A stretch of 64,000 bases of DNA from Nocardiopsis sp. CC223A. Its GTDB lineage: Bacteria; Actinomycetota; Actinomycetes; Streptosporangiales; Streptosporangiaceae. The number at the start of each line of letters is the position of its first letter. The stretch's first letter is position 1. The stretch is from the NCBI RefSeq assembly GCF_030766825.1, contig NZ_JASFDV010000015.1, positions 36,343-100,342 on the forward strand, in the 5' to 3' direction. The notes under the pieces are model-generated. The model saw only the letters and a list, made by a program, of their open reading frames with translations. It was not told where the DNA came from and did not search any database. Below, piece after piece: positions 28,906 to 38,478 of this stretch. A program made the translations under genes and the position numbers.

Positions 28906-29469
28906 CTGCTCGACACCTCCGCTAAACCCTCGGATTTCCCGACCCGACCGACCGAGCACGCGGACCCCGTCGATCCGGGGATCGGACCGCGCCGGGGGTG
29001 GTGAAGGTCTGCGGCGCGGTGCCGAAATGGGATCGGGGGGTTCCACGGCCCTCGGGAGTCACTCCCACGACTCCTCTCGGCCGCTGTCACGGCTCAAGCA
29101 TAGGACACGCCCGTCCGGGTGCAACGGCCCGCGGTGAGCGGGACGGGCGAGGACGGGAAGGTAAATAGTAGGCCACCTGCGGCCATCGTCCGAGGAGACC
29201 ATTGGTTTTCCCCAGGAGGTTTCCGCCGAATTCCCAGGCATCGGGATACTTGTCCGCTTTGGGATCATAGCTTGGAAACAGCTCCGTTATATGCCCGAAA
29301 CGTCCTTTTCGCCTTGTTGACCTGGGGTGATGGTGGTGCGCGAGTAAACGATGGCCACTCCAGGTTTTATCAACAGCGTGCCGGGACAGGGGTTGACAGC
29401 CCGCTCAGAACAAGTGGAATGGGTGGAGGTCACCGTCCAGGCCATCATCAACCAGGAGTGTGAGCGAGA
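28906..29469. other. intergenic region with a less GC-rich segment
   Basis: 564 nt between two divergent genes. Positions ~29160-29400 are clearly less GC-rich than the rest of the window; I counted 31/60, 34/60 and 34/60 G+C in three 60-nt rows. TTGACA occurs at 29394-29399 on the plus strand but lacks a good -10. A 114-codon frame across part of it has no coding character. No tRNA or known riboswitch shape was recognised. Confidence 0.5.
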
Positions 29470-29769
29470 ATGCTCCAGACCTTCCCGGTCCAGGATCTCC
29501 GACGGATCTCGGCGCGTCTGCACGACGAGTTCAGCGGTCTGTCCCACCGCTGTGTCGAACGGTGTGTCAGTGACACCTGGAACTGCGTCGAACACCTGGG
29601 CATCGCGGTCACACCGCACCTCGTCGAACGGGTGGCCCGTGAGCACCTGGAGGCGATGGTCAACTCGGTACCGCCCTCCCAGGTCCCGCGCAAGGCGACC
29701 ACGGTGGCCTCCCGGGCCCAGGGGGCGACCCTGTTCGCCGGACACCGGGTGATACCCCGGCCGCGGTGA
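29470..29769 (+). CDS. small helical protein (three-helix-bundle type, tentative)
   Basis: 99 aa. LRRISARLHDEFSGLSHRCV, then DTWNCVEHLGIAVTPHLVERVAREHLEAMV, reads as three amphipathic helices. It resembles, from memory, the small actinobacterial three-helix dimerisation domain related to the N-terminus of arsenate-reductase-like phosphatases. No catalytic residues are visible. ATG 29470 has AGGAG about ten nt upstream. It follows the less GC-rich segment and precedes the 552-aa unknown protein. It is probably real on ribosome-binding site and amino-acid composition; function unknown. Confidence 0.65.
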   Translation: MLQTFPVQDLRRISARLHDEFSGLSHRCVERCVSDTWNCVEHLGIAVTPHLVERVAREHLEAMVNSVPPSQVPRKATTVASRAQGATLFAGHRVIPRPR

Positions 29770-29912
29770 TCCGCCGTGTCCGCCGGGAGCGGGGCGCGCC
29801 CCGGCGGGCGCACCCCGCCCACCCCTTTCCGGAGCGGCGGACACTCCTGGAGGAACCAGGCGAAACCCCCGGACCGTGAATCCCGGGCCCCCGGCTGTCA
29901 TACGCTCGGACC

Positions 29913-31571
29913 GTGCCCTCCCCTACGCCTCCCTCATCCGCGAACCCCGAACCGGTTCCCGGCGCCGCCTTCGACGAGATGCTGCGCGCCGCCAGGGCGA
30001 TGCTCGCCATGCGGCACCCCCTCGACGCCGAGCTGGCCTTCAGCGAACTGCTCGGCACCTGGTGGGGCGAGCGCGTGCCCGGACTCGACGTCGAGCGGGT
30101 ACTCGGCGAAGGGCTGATCACCCACGCCGCCGCCTCCGGCAAACCCGCCGGGCTGGGCGTGCTGGCCGCGGTCGCCGCCCTGGGCACCTCGCCCGGCCAG
30201 CGCCGCCTCGCCGAACAGGGCATGATCGCGCTGCGCGAGCAGGGGCTCCAGGTCCCCGAGTGGGCGTCCCAGCTGGGCCGGGTCGTGCCCCTGGGCGCCT
30301 ATGTCAACAGCGACCTGTTCGGGGACACCGACGACGTGGTGTGCGTGTTCGGCCGCGGGGAGCGCGGCGCCGCGACCGTCCCCGAGCACGCGCTCATCCT
30401 GGTGGTGGACCACAACGCCGGCGGCGTGCTGCGCGACGCCTGGGTCACCACCAAGGTGGAGAAGCTGTTGCAGGGGTGCCGGGAGCGGGCGGCCGCCGAC
30501 GAGTTCACCCGGTTCGCCGAGTTGGAGCCCGCCCAGGCACGCAGCCGCCTGGTCCGCGCCCTGCGCGTGACCGAACAGGTGATCACGCGCGGGAGCGACG
30601 GCGCCGCCCCGCCACCGGTCGGCCCGACCGCCGCCGACCTGGCGGGCGGCTCCCTGGCCGCGCACTTCGCCCTGGCCAACGCCCGAGTGCGGACACTGCC
30701 GGAGCGCTTCGGCCGGGACGTGGAGGACGGCGTCCCGGTGTGGCGTCGCGACCGCCGGGCGGTGCTGGCCGCCCGCTTCCTGTCCTCCGACGAGGCCGCC
30801 GAACTGTCGGACTCCTACACCGCGAGCCGCTGCGTCGACCACATCATCGCCTACGGCTGCGACGTGGACGCCGGGCGGCCGACGCGGGTGAGCCCCCGCA
30901 AGGTGGAGGCGTTCCTGCTGCGCTGGCTGCCGGGCCGGGTGGTGCTGCTGCCCGAGGAACAGGAGGCCATGCCGCACGTGCTGGCGGCGTGGGTGCGCTG
31001 GGCCGGTCCGCGCACCGGCCTGCCCGAGGTCGCCGTGGGAGCGACCCTGGACGCCGTGTGGGAGTCGACCACCGAGTTCACCAAGGTCTACCGGGACCCC
31101 GCCCGGCCGCTGGGGCTGCGCCAGGAGGCGGTGCGCAGATTACTGCCCGATGGCGACTTCTCGGCGCTGGCCCGGCGCATGTTCGCGTTCCCGCTGCTGG
31201 CCAGCGACCTGATCTCCTGGGCCCCCGAGGAGTTCGACCCGGCGACCCCGCGGGGCCGCCGGGCGCTGCTGCGGCTGGACCACTTCGGCGAGTACGAGGC
31301 CGCGACCCCGCCCACCGGCCGCCACTCCACCGGCCAGGACCACTGGTACCGGCCGGTGACCGGGGACGACCCGGGCCGGGAGCGGGCGTTGGACCGGCAC
31401 GAGCGGCTGGCCGAGCGGCTGTGGTCCGGGCGTCCGGCCGAGCTGTGGTCGGCCGCCCGGCGGCTGCTCGACCGGGGCCGGGACAGGGCCTCGGTCCTGG
31501 CCGAACTGGGCGACGTGCTGGACGCCGCCACGGACGGCACCGACCTGCGCCGTCGCCTCGACGCGCTCTGA
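29913..31571 (+). CDS. conserved-looking protein of unknown function
   Basis: 552 aa. Soluble, no signal peptide or membrane segment. Helical N-terminal part (FDEMLRAARAMLAMRHPLDAE), a central segment with HALILVVDHNAGGVLRDAW, and a C-terminal part rich in Trp/Arg (LISWAPEEFDP; DHWYRPVTGDDPG). I do not recognise the family. GTG 29913 is supported by TACGCT at 29901-29906, six nt upstream, fitting a leaderless promoter. It converges with the tyrosine phosphatase gene. Codon use is like its neighbours, so it is not obviously foreign. Confidence 0.8.
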   Translation: MPSPTPPSSANPEPVPGAAFDEMLRAARAMLAMRHPLDAELAFSELLGTWWGERVPGLDVERVLGEGLITHAAASGKPAGLGVLAAVAALGTSPGQRRLAEQGMIALREQGLQVPEWASQLGRVVPLGAYVNSDLFGDTDDVVCVFGRGERGAATVPEHALILVVDHNAGGVLRDAWVTTKVEKLLQGCRERAAADEFTRFAELEPAQARSRLVRALRVTEQVITRGSDGAAPPPVGPTAADLAGGSLAAHFALANARVRTLPERFGRDVEDGVPVWRRDRRAVLAARFLSSDEAAELSDSYTASRCVDHIIAYGCDVDAGRPTRVSPRKVEAFLLRWLPGRVVLLPEEQEAMPHVLAAWVRWAGPRTGLPEVAVGATLDAVWESTTEFTKVYRDPARPLGLRQEAVRRLLPDGDFSALARRMFAFPLLASDLISWAPEEFDPATPRGRRALLRLDHFGEYEAATPPTGRHSTGQDHWYRPVTGDDPGRERALDRHERLAERLWSGRPAELWSAARRLLDRGRDRASVLAELGDVLDAATDGTDLRRRLDAL

Positions 31572-31621
31572 GGACCCGCACCGTTCCGACGACGACGCCG
31601 TTCCGGGCCGTGTGCGGCGGG

Positions 31622-32401
31622 TCAGCCGACCATGCGGGCGCGGAGGGCGTCCACCGTGGCCGAGGACAGGCCCAGGCCATCGGAGACGTAGCCGTCGAAG
31701 GAGCCGTACACCTCGTCGATGTGGGAGAACGAGGCCCGGAGGTACTCGGCGCGCACCCTGGTCATCGGGGCGACCTCCTCCCACGCCAGGCCGCTGTGCT
31801 CCGACAGCCGGCGCATCCACTTGTCGGTGTTCTCCTGGCGCTCGTTGCTGGCCAGGTAGTCGGCGATCACCGTGGCCCGGTCCACACCGAGCAAGGTGAG
31901 CAGCAGGGCGGCGCCCCAGCCGGTGCGGTCCTTGCCCGCACTGCAATGGAAGACCAGGGCGGTGGGACCCTTGGCGGCGAGCTCGACCAGGTCTCGGTAA
32001 CCGGTGAGGGCGGCCTCGTCGGTGACCAGTTCCCGGTAGACGTCGAACATGAAGCGCTCGGCGGCGCCGTCGGCGAACATGGCCCGGGCGCGTTCGCGGT
32101 CCAGCAGGGCCTGGGAGAAGTTGGCCCCGGCCGCGGTCGGGTCCTGCACCGAGATGGCGGTGTAGGCGGCGCCCTCCGGGGTGATGTCCGGCAGGCTCTC
32201 CCGCTCGTGGGCGGTGCGCAGGTCGATGAGCTGGCGGATGCCCAGGCCGTTGTAGACGGGCAGGTCCGGCTCGGAGATGGTGTGCAGGGCGTCGGAGCGG
32301 TACAGCATGCCGTGGCGGACCGTGCCTCCCCCGGCGGTCCGGTGGCCGCCGAGGTCGCGGAAGTTGGGGGCGCTGGAGAGGATGAAGCCGTTGTTCGTCA
32401 C
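31622..32401 (-). CDS. tyrosine-protein phosphatase, PtpB-like
   Basis: 259 aa. P-loop HCSAGKDRTG gives Cys153 and Arg159 of the CX5R motif; NFRDLGGHRT near the start and LIDLRTAHER are typical of the PtpB/Tyr_phosphatase_3 family (PF13350, from memory). Mycobacterial PtpB is a secreted virulence factor with lipid and Tyr/Ser phosphatase activity; this copy has no visible signal peptide. GTG 32401 is supported by a minus-strand TATCGT seven nt before it (leaderless). It follows the sugar nucleotidyltransferase gene by 50 nt. Confidence 0.88.
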   Translation of the reverse strand: MTNNGFILSSAPNFRDLGGHRTAGGGTVRHGMLYRSDALHTISEPDLPVYNGLGIRQLIDLRTAHERESLPDITPEGAAYTAISVQDPTAAGANFSQALLDRERARAMFADGAAERFMFDVYRELVTDEAALTGYRDLVELAAKGPTALVFHCSAGKDRTGWGAALLLTLLGVDRATVIADYLASNERQENTDKWMRRLSEHSGLAWEEVAPMTRVRAEYLRASFSHIDEVYGSFDGYVSDGLGLSSATVDALRARMVG

Positions 32402-32451
32402 GAAAGCGACGATACCGACCGCCTCCCCGGCGCCCCGAGCCCGGTTCGGGG

Positions 32452-33183
32452 TCAGACCCCCTGACGCATGGCGGTGATCTCCTCTCCCGCCTCCTTGACG
32501 TCCTTCGCGGTGTCCACCCCGCGCCAGAACCCGCTGATGCGGTAGGCGGTGAGCCGCCCCTGTCCGGCCAGGTCGGGGAAGGTGGACGACTCGTGGTCGC
32601 CCTTGACCGGCAGCAGCGGGGTGATGCCGGGTTCGAACAGGTACACGCCGGCGTTGATCCACACCGGCAGCAGCGGGCTCTGGGTGAACCCCTCGATCCG
32701 GTCCTGGTCGTCGACGTCAACGATGCCCCAGGTGGTGCGGAACTGGGCCAGTGCCAGGGTGGCCAGGCCGCCCTTGGCCCGGTGGTGGGCGGTCATCTCG
32801 TCCAGCGGGAACCAGGTGAGGACGTCCCCGTTGAGGGCGAAATAGGGCGCGTCCTGCGCGGGCAGCCCCTGGGAGGCGTAGCGCAGGGCGCCGCCCCGGC
32901 CGAGGGGTTCGTCCTCGACCAGGAGGGTGATCTCAGGGCCGTCGCCGCGGGAGGCCAGGTACTCGCGCAATACCTCGGCCTTGTATCCGCAGGAGACCAC
33001 GACGTGTTCGACGCCGTGGCCCGCCAGCCATTCGAGTTGGTAGTCGATGATGGGCCGTCCGGCCACCTCCACCATCGCCTTGGGGCGGGTGTCGGTGTAG
33101 GGCCGCAGCCGGGTGGCCTGCCCGCCGGCCAGGATCAGGGCCTGGGTGACGGGCGACGCGGAGGTTGAGGGTGAAGCGGTCAT
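32452..33183 (-). CDS. sugar-1-phosphate nucleotidyltransferase
   Basis: 243 aa. Nucleotide-binding signature LILAGGQATRLRPYTD with TRPKAMVEVAGRPII, then LNGDVL for metal and sugar binding. It belongs to the RmlA/ManC/GlmU-N type that couples a sugar-1-phosphate to NTP. There is no left-handed beta-helix C-terminus, so it is the short form. The sugar cannot be read; no glycan cluster surrounds it. ATG 33183 lies six nt after TAGTGT on the minus strand, a leaderless arrangement. Confidence 0.88.
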   Translation of the reverse strand: MTASPSTSASPVTQALILAGGQATRLRPYTDTRPKAMVEVAGRPIIDYQLEWLAGHGVEHVVVSCGYKAEVLREYLASRGDGPEITLLVEDEPLGRGGALRYASQGLPAQDAPYFALNGDVLTWFPLDEMTAHHRAKGGLATLALAQFRTTWGIVDVDDQDRIEGFTQSPLLPVWINAGVYLFEPGITPLLPVKGDHESSTFPDLAGQGRLTAYRISGFWRGVDTAKDVKEAGEEITAMRQGV

Positions 33184-33241
33184 GACCGGACACTAGCAGC
33201 ACGTGGAATCCGTTGCCCGGTGCGCCGTCGGCGGTTCCAGG

Positions 33242-35683
33242 TCAGCTCTGCTGGGTGGCCTCGGCGTAGGCGGAGCGGACGTCGGCGCTGGTGAGGACGG
33301 TCAACTCCGCGGCGGTCGCCGCGTCACCGACCTCCTGGGAGACCCGTAGGTCCCGCTGGGAGCACGCCTTCTCGAACAGGGAGCGGGCGAAGCGCCCGTT
33401 GCCCAGCTCGTCGATCCACCCCTCGGCGCACACGTGGGAGAAGATGCTGCGCAGGTCCTCCACCGCGGTTTCGTCGAAGGCGTCGCCGGTGCGGGCGGCC
33501 AGCGCCTCGGCGATCGCGGTGAGCTCGTCGGCGTTGTAGGACGGGAAGCGCACCCGGACGTTGAACCGGGAGGCCAGCCCCGAATTGGAGGCCAGGAACC
33601 GTTCCATCTCCGCCGGGTACCCCGCCAGCACCACCGCCAGGCGGGAGCGGTCGTCCTCGGCGCGTTTGAGCAGGGTCTGCACCGCCTCGGCGCCGAAGGC
33701 GTCCCCGCCGCCGTACCCCGGGTTGATCAGCGAGTACGCCTCGTCGATGAACAGCACACCGCCCAGGGCCCGGTCCACCAGCCGGTTGGTCTTGATGGCG
33801 GTGGCCCCCAGGTGCTCGCCCACCAGGTCGGCGCGCTGGGCCTCCACCACGTCGGCGCGGGCCAGCATGCCCAGGGCGGCGAAGACCCGGCCCAGCACCC
33901 GGGCGACGGTGGTCTTGCCGGTGCCGGGCGGCCCGGTGAAGACGAAGTTCCGCATGGGCGCGTGGTTGAGCAGGCCCTGCTCCTCGCGCAGCCGGGCCAC
34001 CCGCAGCTGGGCGACCAGTGAGCGGACCTGGGCCTTGACCGGTTCCAGACCGATCATGGCGTCGAGTTCGGCCAGGGCCTCCTCGATGCCCGGGGCCTCG
34101 CCGAACCCGGGCAGGCGCGCGGTCAGCTCGTCGTAGGCGGCGATCACGTCGGCGGACCGCAGGGTGATGAGCTCCTCGGCCTCGGGCCGGGGCGCGGGCC
34201 GGTCGCCCTCCATCCCGGAGGTGACCACACGCACGTCGCGGGCCTGGGCGGCCTTCTCCACCAGGGAGCGGGCGAACCGGCCGTTGCCCAACTCGTCGAC
34301 GGCCTCACGTTGCACGGCCTGGTCGAGTCTTCGCCGCAGGGTCCGCTCCGCCTCGGCGTCCAGGACGTCGCCGCGCTGGGCGACCAGGGTCGCGGCGATG
34401 CGGAACAGCTCGTCGGCGGTGTAGCTGGGGAAGGTGATCCGGGTGGAGAAGCGCGAGGCCAGGCCCGGGTTGGACGACAGGAAGGCGTCCATCTCCTTGT
34501 CGTATCCGGCCAGCACGATGACCAGGTTCTCCCGGTCGTCCTCGGCGCGCTTGAGCAGGGTCTGCACCGCCTCGTTGCCGAACCGGTCGCTCTGCCCGTC
34601 GCCTTCGTTGACCAGGGAGTACGCCTCGTCGATGAACAGCACACCGCCCAGGGCGCCGTCGATGAGCCCGTTGGTCTTGATGGCGGTGGCCCCCAGGTAC
34701 TCCCCCACCAGGTCCGCGCGCTGGGCCTCCACCACGCGGGCCGTGGGCAGCAGTCCGAAGGAGTGGAAGATGGTGGCCAGGGTGCGGGCCACACTGGTCT
34801 TGCCGGTGCCGGGCGGACCGGAGAAGACCAGGTGGCGCAACGGCCGCTCGACCGGGAACCCGGCGTCGGCGCGCAGCCGGGCCGCCTCGATGGACGCGGC
34901 CAGCCCGCGGACCTGCTGCTTGACCGGGTCCAGGCCGATCATCGCCTCCAGCTCGGCCAGGGCCTCGTCGACGGGCACCGGTTCGGAGTCGTCCTCGGCG
35001 GCCGGGCGCCCGCGGGCCGGGGCGGCGGCCGGGCGGGCGGTGTCGGCGCGGCCCTGGACGCGTTCGGCGGGGGTGCCGCGGGAGACCGGACGGGTGTCGG
35101 ACCGGGCGCTCTCCCGGGCGGCCTCGGACTCCCGGCGGATCTGCCGGGAGGAGGACAGCCGCCACAGCAGGCAGGCGCCGGCGGCGGCGTAGAGCGCCCC
35201 GATCCCCCAGGCGGAGGGCGGGGCGGGGGCGACCATGCCGACCAGGGCAAGGGAGAAGCCGAAGATGAGGCCCGCGGTCAGGGACAGCGCCGCGGTGTGC
35301 CAGACCGGGAACTCGCGCACGGCGGTGCCGGCCGCCACGACGAGCAGCGGCAGCACCGGGACGAGCAGGGTGACCGGCTCCCCGGCGAGCGGGAGCTGGA
35401 AGAGCGGGAAGGCGACCGCGGTCCAGACCAGGCAGACGACCACGGTGACCAGGGCGTCGGCCGAGCGCATCAGCGCGGCGAAGAGCAGGATCAGGGCGAG
35501 GGCGACGGAGACGGCGGTGCTCACGGGTACCGGGGTGACCAGGGCGGCGACCGCGACGACGGTGAGCGCGACCAGCCCGGCGATCAACCGCCTGGCCAGG
35601 GGGACCGCCCGGTATCGGGTGCGCAGGCGTTCCAGCCCGGAAGGTCCGGGGACCGCGGTACCGGGGCGCGTGTCGCGCGTCAT
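33242..35683 (-). CDS. membrane protein with two tandem CbxX/CfxQ-type AAA+ domains
   Basis: 813 aa. About four to six hydrophobic segments span residues ~30-175. A Pro/Ala/Arg-rich linker follows, then two homologous AAA+ modules. Module 1: Walker A GPPGTGKT at 289-296, Walker B VLFIDEAYSL at ~348. Module 2: Walker A at 584-591, Walker B VLFIDEAYSLINPG. Both keep EAQRADLVGE and LGATAIKTN, and ASRF before sensor regions, so both look active. The fold is that of SpoVK, EccA and rubisco activase CbxX. No type VII secretion gene is nearby. ATG 35683 has AGGAAGGGG five nt upstream. Likely a membrane-anchored remodelling ATPase; target unknown. Confidence 0.87.
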   Translation of the reverse strand: MTRDTRPGTAVPGPSGLERLRTRYRAVPLARRLIAGLVALTVVAVAALVTPVPVSTAVSVALALILLFAALMRSADALVTVVVCLVWTAVAFPLFQLPLAGEPVTLLVPVLPLLVVAAGTAVREFPVWHTAALSLTAGLIFGFSLALVGMVAPAPPSAWGIGALYAAAGACLLWRLSSSRQIRRESEAARESARSDTRPVSRGTPAERVQGRADTARPAAAPARGRPAAEDDSEPVPVDEALAELEAMIGLDPVKQQVRGLAASIEAARLRADAGFPVERPLRHLVFSGPPGTGKTSVARTLATIFHSFGLLPTARVVEAQRADLVGEYLGATAIKTNGLIDGALGGVLFIDEAYSLVNEGDGQSDRFGNEAVQTLLKRAEDDRENLVIVLAGYDKEMDAFLSSNPGLASRFSTRITFPSYTADELFRIAATLVAQRGDVLDAEAERTLRRRLDQAVQREAVDELGNGRFARSLVEKAAQARDVRVVTSGMEGDRPAPRPEAEELITLRSADVIAAYDELTARLPGFGEAPGIEEALAELDAMIGLEPVKAQVRSLVAQLRVARLREEQGLLNHAPMRNFVFTGPPGTGKTTVARVLGRVFAALGMLARADVVEAQRADLVGEHLGATAIKTNRLVDRALGGVLFIDEAYSLINPGYGGGDAFGAEAVQTLLKRAEDDRSRLAVVLAGYPAEMERFLASNSGLASRFNVRVRFPSYNADELTAIAEALAARTGDAFDETAVEDLRSIFSHVCAEGWIDELGNGRFARSLFEKACSQRDLRVSQEVGDAATAAELTVLTSADVRSAYAEATQQS

Positions 35684-35851
35684 CGGTGCCCCTTCCTGCG
35701 TGGGGGTCCGGAGGCGTGCCTCCGACCGGGGGTCTCTGGCCGGAGGGGCGGTCGAGGGGTCGACGGCCACGCCTTCAGCCTTGCCGCAACCGCCCCCGGT
35801 TGTCCAGTGCGGGGCGGCGTGTCGCCCCCGCGCACCGGACGGCCGGGGCGG

Positions 35852-36562
35852 TCACAGCAGGGGGATCTGCCCCCCGGGGCCGGGCCTGGGCCTGCGCAGG
35901 TGGCTCCAACGGGGCAGGTCGTCGAGGTAGGACCAGCTCATCCGGTGCTGCGGGGTGGGGCCGTGCTCGGCCAGGTGGGCGCGGTGGACGGGCGAGGGGT
36001 AGCCGGCGGCCCTCTCGAAGGCGTAGCCAGGGTGCTGCTCGGCGAGTTCGGCCATGTACGCGTCCCGGCGCACCTTGGCCAGGATCGCGGCGGCGGCGAC
36101 GCTGATGCAGGTGAGGTCGCCTTTGACCTGGGTGCGGACCCGCCAGGGGCGGCCGATGAAGTCGTGGGAGCCGTCCAGCAGGACGGCGTCCGGGCGGACG
36201 GTGAGCCCCGCCAGGGCACGGTGGGCGGCGCGGCGCAGGGACTCGGTCATGCCGACCTCGTCGATCTCGGTCGCCTCGGCCCAGCCGAAGGCGTGATCGG
36301 CCACCCAGGGCTCCAGCCTGGCGGCCAGGTCGCGGCGGCGCGCAGGGGTCAGGCGCTTGGAGTCGGTCAGGCCCGCGGGCGGTTCGCCCTCGCCGGGAAC
36401 GGCCGCGCAGACCAGCAGCGGCCCCGCCCAGGCCCCGCGCCCCACCTCGTCCATTCCGGCGACGACCCGTGCTCCGGCGGCACGCAGCCGGTCCTCCACC
36501 TCGTAGGTGGGCGCGGCGGGAGGTGCGGCGGGCGCCTTGGCGGCGGGCTCGGAGATCGACAC
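35852..36562 (-). CDS. rnhB: ribonuclease HII
   Basis: 236 aa. Motif [14 protein letters not shown] provides the first Asp-Glu pair, [12 protein letters not shown] and LLDGSHDF the next Asp, and [18 protein letters not shown] the last acidic residue, as in RNase HII. It removes RNA from RNA-DNA hybrids and single ribonucleotides from DNA. GTG 36562 is the start: GGGAGC is adjacent, and TAGTCT lies six nt upstream, so either leaderless or Shine-Dalgarno initiation is possible. It follows a 168-nt gap before the AAA+ gene downstream. Confidence 0.93.
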   Translation of the reverse strand: MSISEPAAKAPAAPPAAPTYEVEDRLRAAGARVVAGMDEVGRGAWAGPLLVCAAVPGEGEPPAGLTDSKRLTPARRRDLAARLEPWVADHAFGWAEATEIDEVGMTESLRRAAHRALAGLTVRPDAVLLDGSHDFIGRPWRVRTQVKGDLTCISVAAAAILAKVRRDAYMAELAEQHPGYAFERAAGYPSPVHRAHLAEHGPTPQHRMSWSYLDDLPRWSHLRRPRPGPGGQIPLL

Positions 36563-36747
36563 GCTCCCAGACTAGGGGGCCGAGGACGCCCGCGGGGTAC
36601 GGGCACCGCATCCGCCCGATCCCGGGAGCGGACGTCCGGAACGGGTCTTTGCGCGACTCGCCGCTCATCACAACGAGTCAGCGCCCATGACTTTGGGTAG
36701 TTTCCGCTTGTCAGGATCGCGCACAGGTGTGACCCGGAGGAATGGAC

Positions 36748-37356
36748 ATGCAGCGCCCCACCCGGCATCCCCGGAGCCAGAGGCCACGCCCCCGATCGCG
36801 CGTCCGCCTGCGCCGCCGCGGCCTGTACGACATCGGGGCCGCACTGACCCGGATCGGCGTCGGCTGGGTGTTCGCCGACCACGGCCTTGCCCTGCGCGGC
36901 CAGGAGGCGCGGCTGGCCGCCCACCTGGCCGAGTCCGGGACACCCCTGCCCACCCTGGCGGTCCACCTCCTACCCGCCCTCATGGTCGCCACCTCGCTGT
37001 CCTTCGCCGTGGGCCTGCTCACATGGCTCGCCGGCCCCCTGCTCGCCCTGTGCGCGGTGCTGGGCGCCCTCTCCCCCGCCGCCCCCGGGCTCTCCCCGTT
37101 CGACTCCTGGCCGGTGACGGTGCTGGTCACAGCGGTGTGCCTGCTCATGGCGGTCAACGGCGGACGGTGGTCCTGGGACCACCTCGTCCTGGCCCCCGAA
37201 TCCTCCGAGCGTCCCGAACGCCGCAGGACGCCCCGCCCCCACCCGGACCGGGCGGCGGGGAAACCCCCCGCCATTTCCACGCGTCGACCCGAACACGCTC
37301 CGCCACTGCTCTATCCTGTGGGACAGGCCGCTGTACGTCGGCCGTATCAACTGTGA
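36748..37356 (+). CDS. DoxX-like membrane protein
   Basis: 202 aa. Arg-rich N-terminus, then four hydrophobic segments (ALTRIGVGWVFADHGLAL; LPALMVATSLSFAVGLLTWL; GPLLALCAVLGAL; WPVTVLVTAVCLLMAV), matching the DoxX/DoxD-like four-helix layout. Probable quinone- or redox-linked integral membrane protein; function not established. The tail after residue ~150 is polar and low complexity. ATG 36748 is preferred to ATG 36742 because CGGAGG (36735-36740) is seven nt from the former and only one from the latter. Confidence 0.75.
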   Translation: MQRPTRHPRSQRPRPRSRVRLRRRGLYDIGAALTRIGVGWVFADHGLALRGQEARLAAHLAESGTPLPTLAVHLLPALMVATSLSFAVGLLTWLAGPLLALCAVLGALSPAAPGLSPFDSWPVTVLVTAVCLLMAVNGGRWSWDHLVLAPESSERPERRRTPRPHPDRAAGKPPAISTRRPEHAPPLLYPVGQAAVRRPYQL

Positions 37357-37437
37357 CGCGGCCCGTTCCGGCTCCTCCTTCCCGCGCCTTCCCGGGACCG
37401 CGTCCGTCACCAGCATGGATTCGGTGAGGGGAACACC

Positions 37438-38094
37438 ATGTCCGCCGTAGGTTCCGGCCCGACCCCTGACGGGTCCGTGGCCAAACTGATCGAGATCGCC
37501 GAGAAGCCCACCCTGGGGCGGCGGCTCATCAGCTGGGCCTCCCGGCCTCCGGGGCGGCTCTACATCCCCTCCTGCACGGTGGTGGCCCTGATCATCCTCT
37601 TCGAGGACAGCGTCCCCTCCGGAAACCTCACCGCCTTCGTCGTGGGCCTGGTCGGCGGGCTGCTGCTGGCCGGGATGGGCGCGCTGCGCCTGGGCATCGC
37701 CCTGGCCGTCGCCCGGCCGATGATCCGCCACTACTGGCTGCGCTGGATCTCCGCCCCGCTGATCGCCGCCCTGGCCATCGGCGTCTCCGCGGCCGACGTG
37801 CCGCTGAGCGCCCGGGTGCAGGCCTCCGCCGAGGACCTGCTGGCCCTGTCCGACCGGGCCGACGAGTCCTCCGCCATCCCCCTCAACGGGGAGCGGGCCG
37901 GGCTGTACTCGCTGCGCAGCCTCAGCGTGGCCGACGGGGTGCTCCACTACGAGGTGGAGGGCGCCGGGCTGGTGGGCCGCGCCGGGCTGGCGCACAGCGG
38001 CGAGACCCTCCCCGAGGGCGTGTTCGTCAGCGGGCAGGGCACGCGCATCTACGAACACGTCACCGACGACTGGTACGTGTGGGTGGAGCACTAG
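37438..38094 (+). CDS. membrane protein of unknown function
   Basis: 218 aa. Cytoplasmic-looking N-terminus, then three hydrophobic stretches at ~45-130 (RLYIPSCTVVALIILFED; LTAFVVGLVGGLLLAGMGAL; WISAPLIAALAIGVSAADV) and a ~90-residue extracytoplasmic tail ending YEHVTDDWYVWVEH. No family recognised. ATG 37438 has GAGGGG ~6 nt upstream. It is 81 nt downstream of the DoxX-like gene and ends at a strong terminator, so the two may be co-transcribed. Confidence 0.75.
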   Translation: MSAVGSGPTPDGSVAKLIEIAEKPTLGRRLISWASRPPGRLYIPSCTVVALIILFEDSVPSGNLTAFVVGLVGGLLLAGMGALRLGIALAVARPMIRHYWLRWISAPLIAALAIGVSAADVPLSARVQASAEDLLALSDRADESSAIPLNGERAGLYSLRSLSVADGVLHYEVEGAGLVGRAGLAHSGETLPEGVFVSGQGTRIYEHVTDDWYVWVEH

Positions 38095-38122
38095 GCACCG
38101 GACCGCGCGGGAACGGATCACC

Positions 38123-38150
38123 GAAGGGCCGGGGATACCCCCGGCCCTTC
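38123..38150 (+). terminator. terminator after membrane protein gene
   Basis: Perfect 12-bp stem, GAAGGGCCGGGG at 38123-38134 and CCCCGGCCCTTC at 38139-38150, loop of 4 nt, 28 nt after the stop. Confidence 0.85.
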
Positions 38151-38275
38151 CTCGTGCCTTTGCCGCGGCTTGTGCTCCTCCAATGTGGTTCTCACCTTGG
38201 CCGTGTAGACAGGGAAGCGCCCGGGAGGGGTCCCCCTGACCCCGGCCCGACGGCGAACCCTTCAGGAGAGGACTC

Positions 38276-38467
38276 ATGCGCGAATTCACGCTCACCCTTC
38301 ACCTGCGCATCCACGACTCGATCACCGCGCTGCGCCGGGCCCACGCCCGGGGCGACGACGACCTGGCCCTCGGCCAGGCCGGAGAGATCGAGGACCTGGT
38401 GGAACTGGCCGCCCGCAACGGCATCGACATCGGGGCGGGCTACGCCGACCTCTCCCCCCGCGGCTGA
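38276..38467 (+). CDS. 63-aa protein of unknown function
   Basis: 63 aa: an amphipathic strand (EFTLTLHLRIHD), then a helix (SITALRRAHARGDD), then a second helix (DLVELAARNGI). AGGAGAGG precedes ATG 38276 at ideal spacing, and a hairpin follows the stop, so this is a real transcription unit. No family recognised. It converges with the SPFH operon. Confidence 0.72.
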   Translation: MREFTLTLHLRIHDSITALRRAHARGDDDLALGQAGEIEDLVELAARNGIDIGAGYADLSPRG

Positions 38468-38478
38468 CCCGACACGGA

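Noticed and set aside
29119..29463. 114-codon frame in the less GC-rich segment
   Set aside because: No ribosome-binding site and mixed composition without coding character; the next frame (29470) has a good site.
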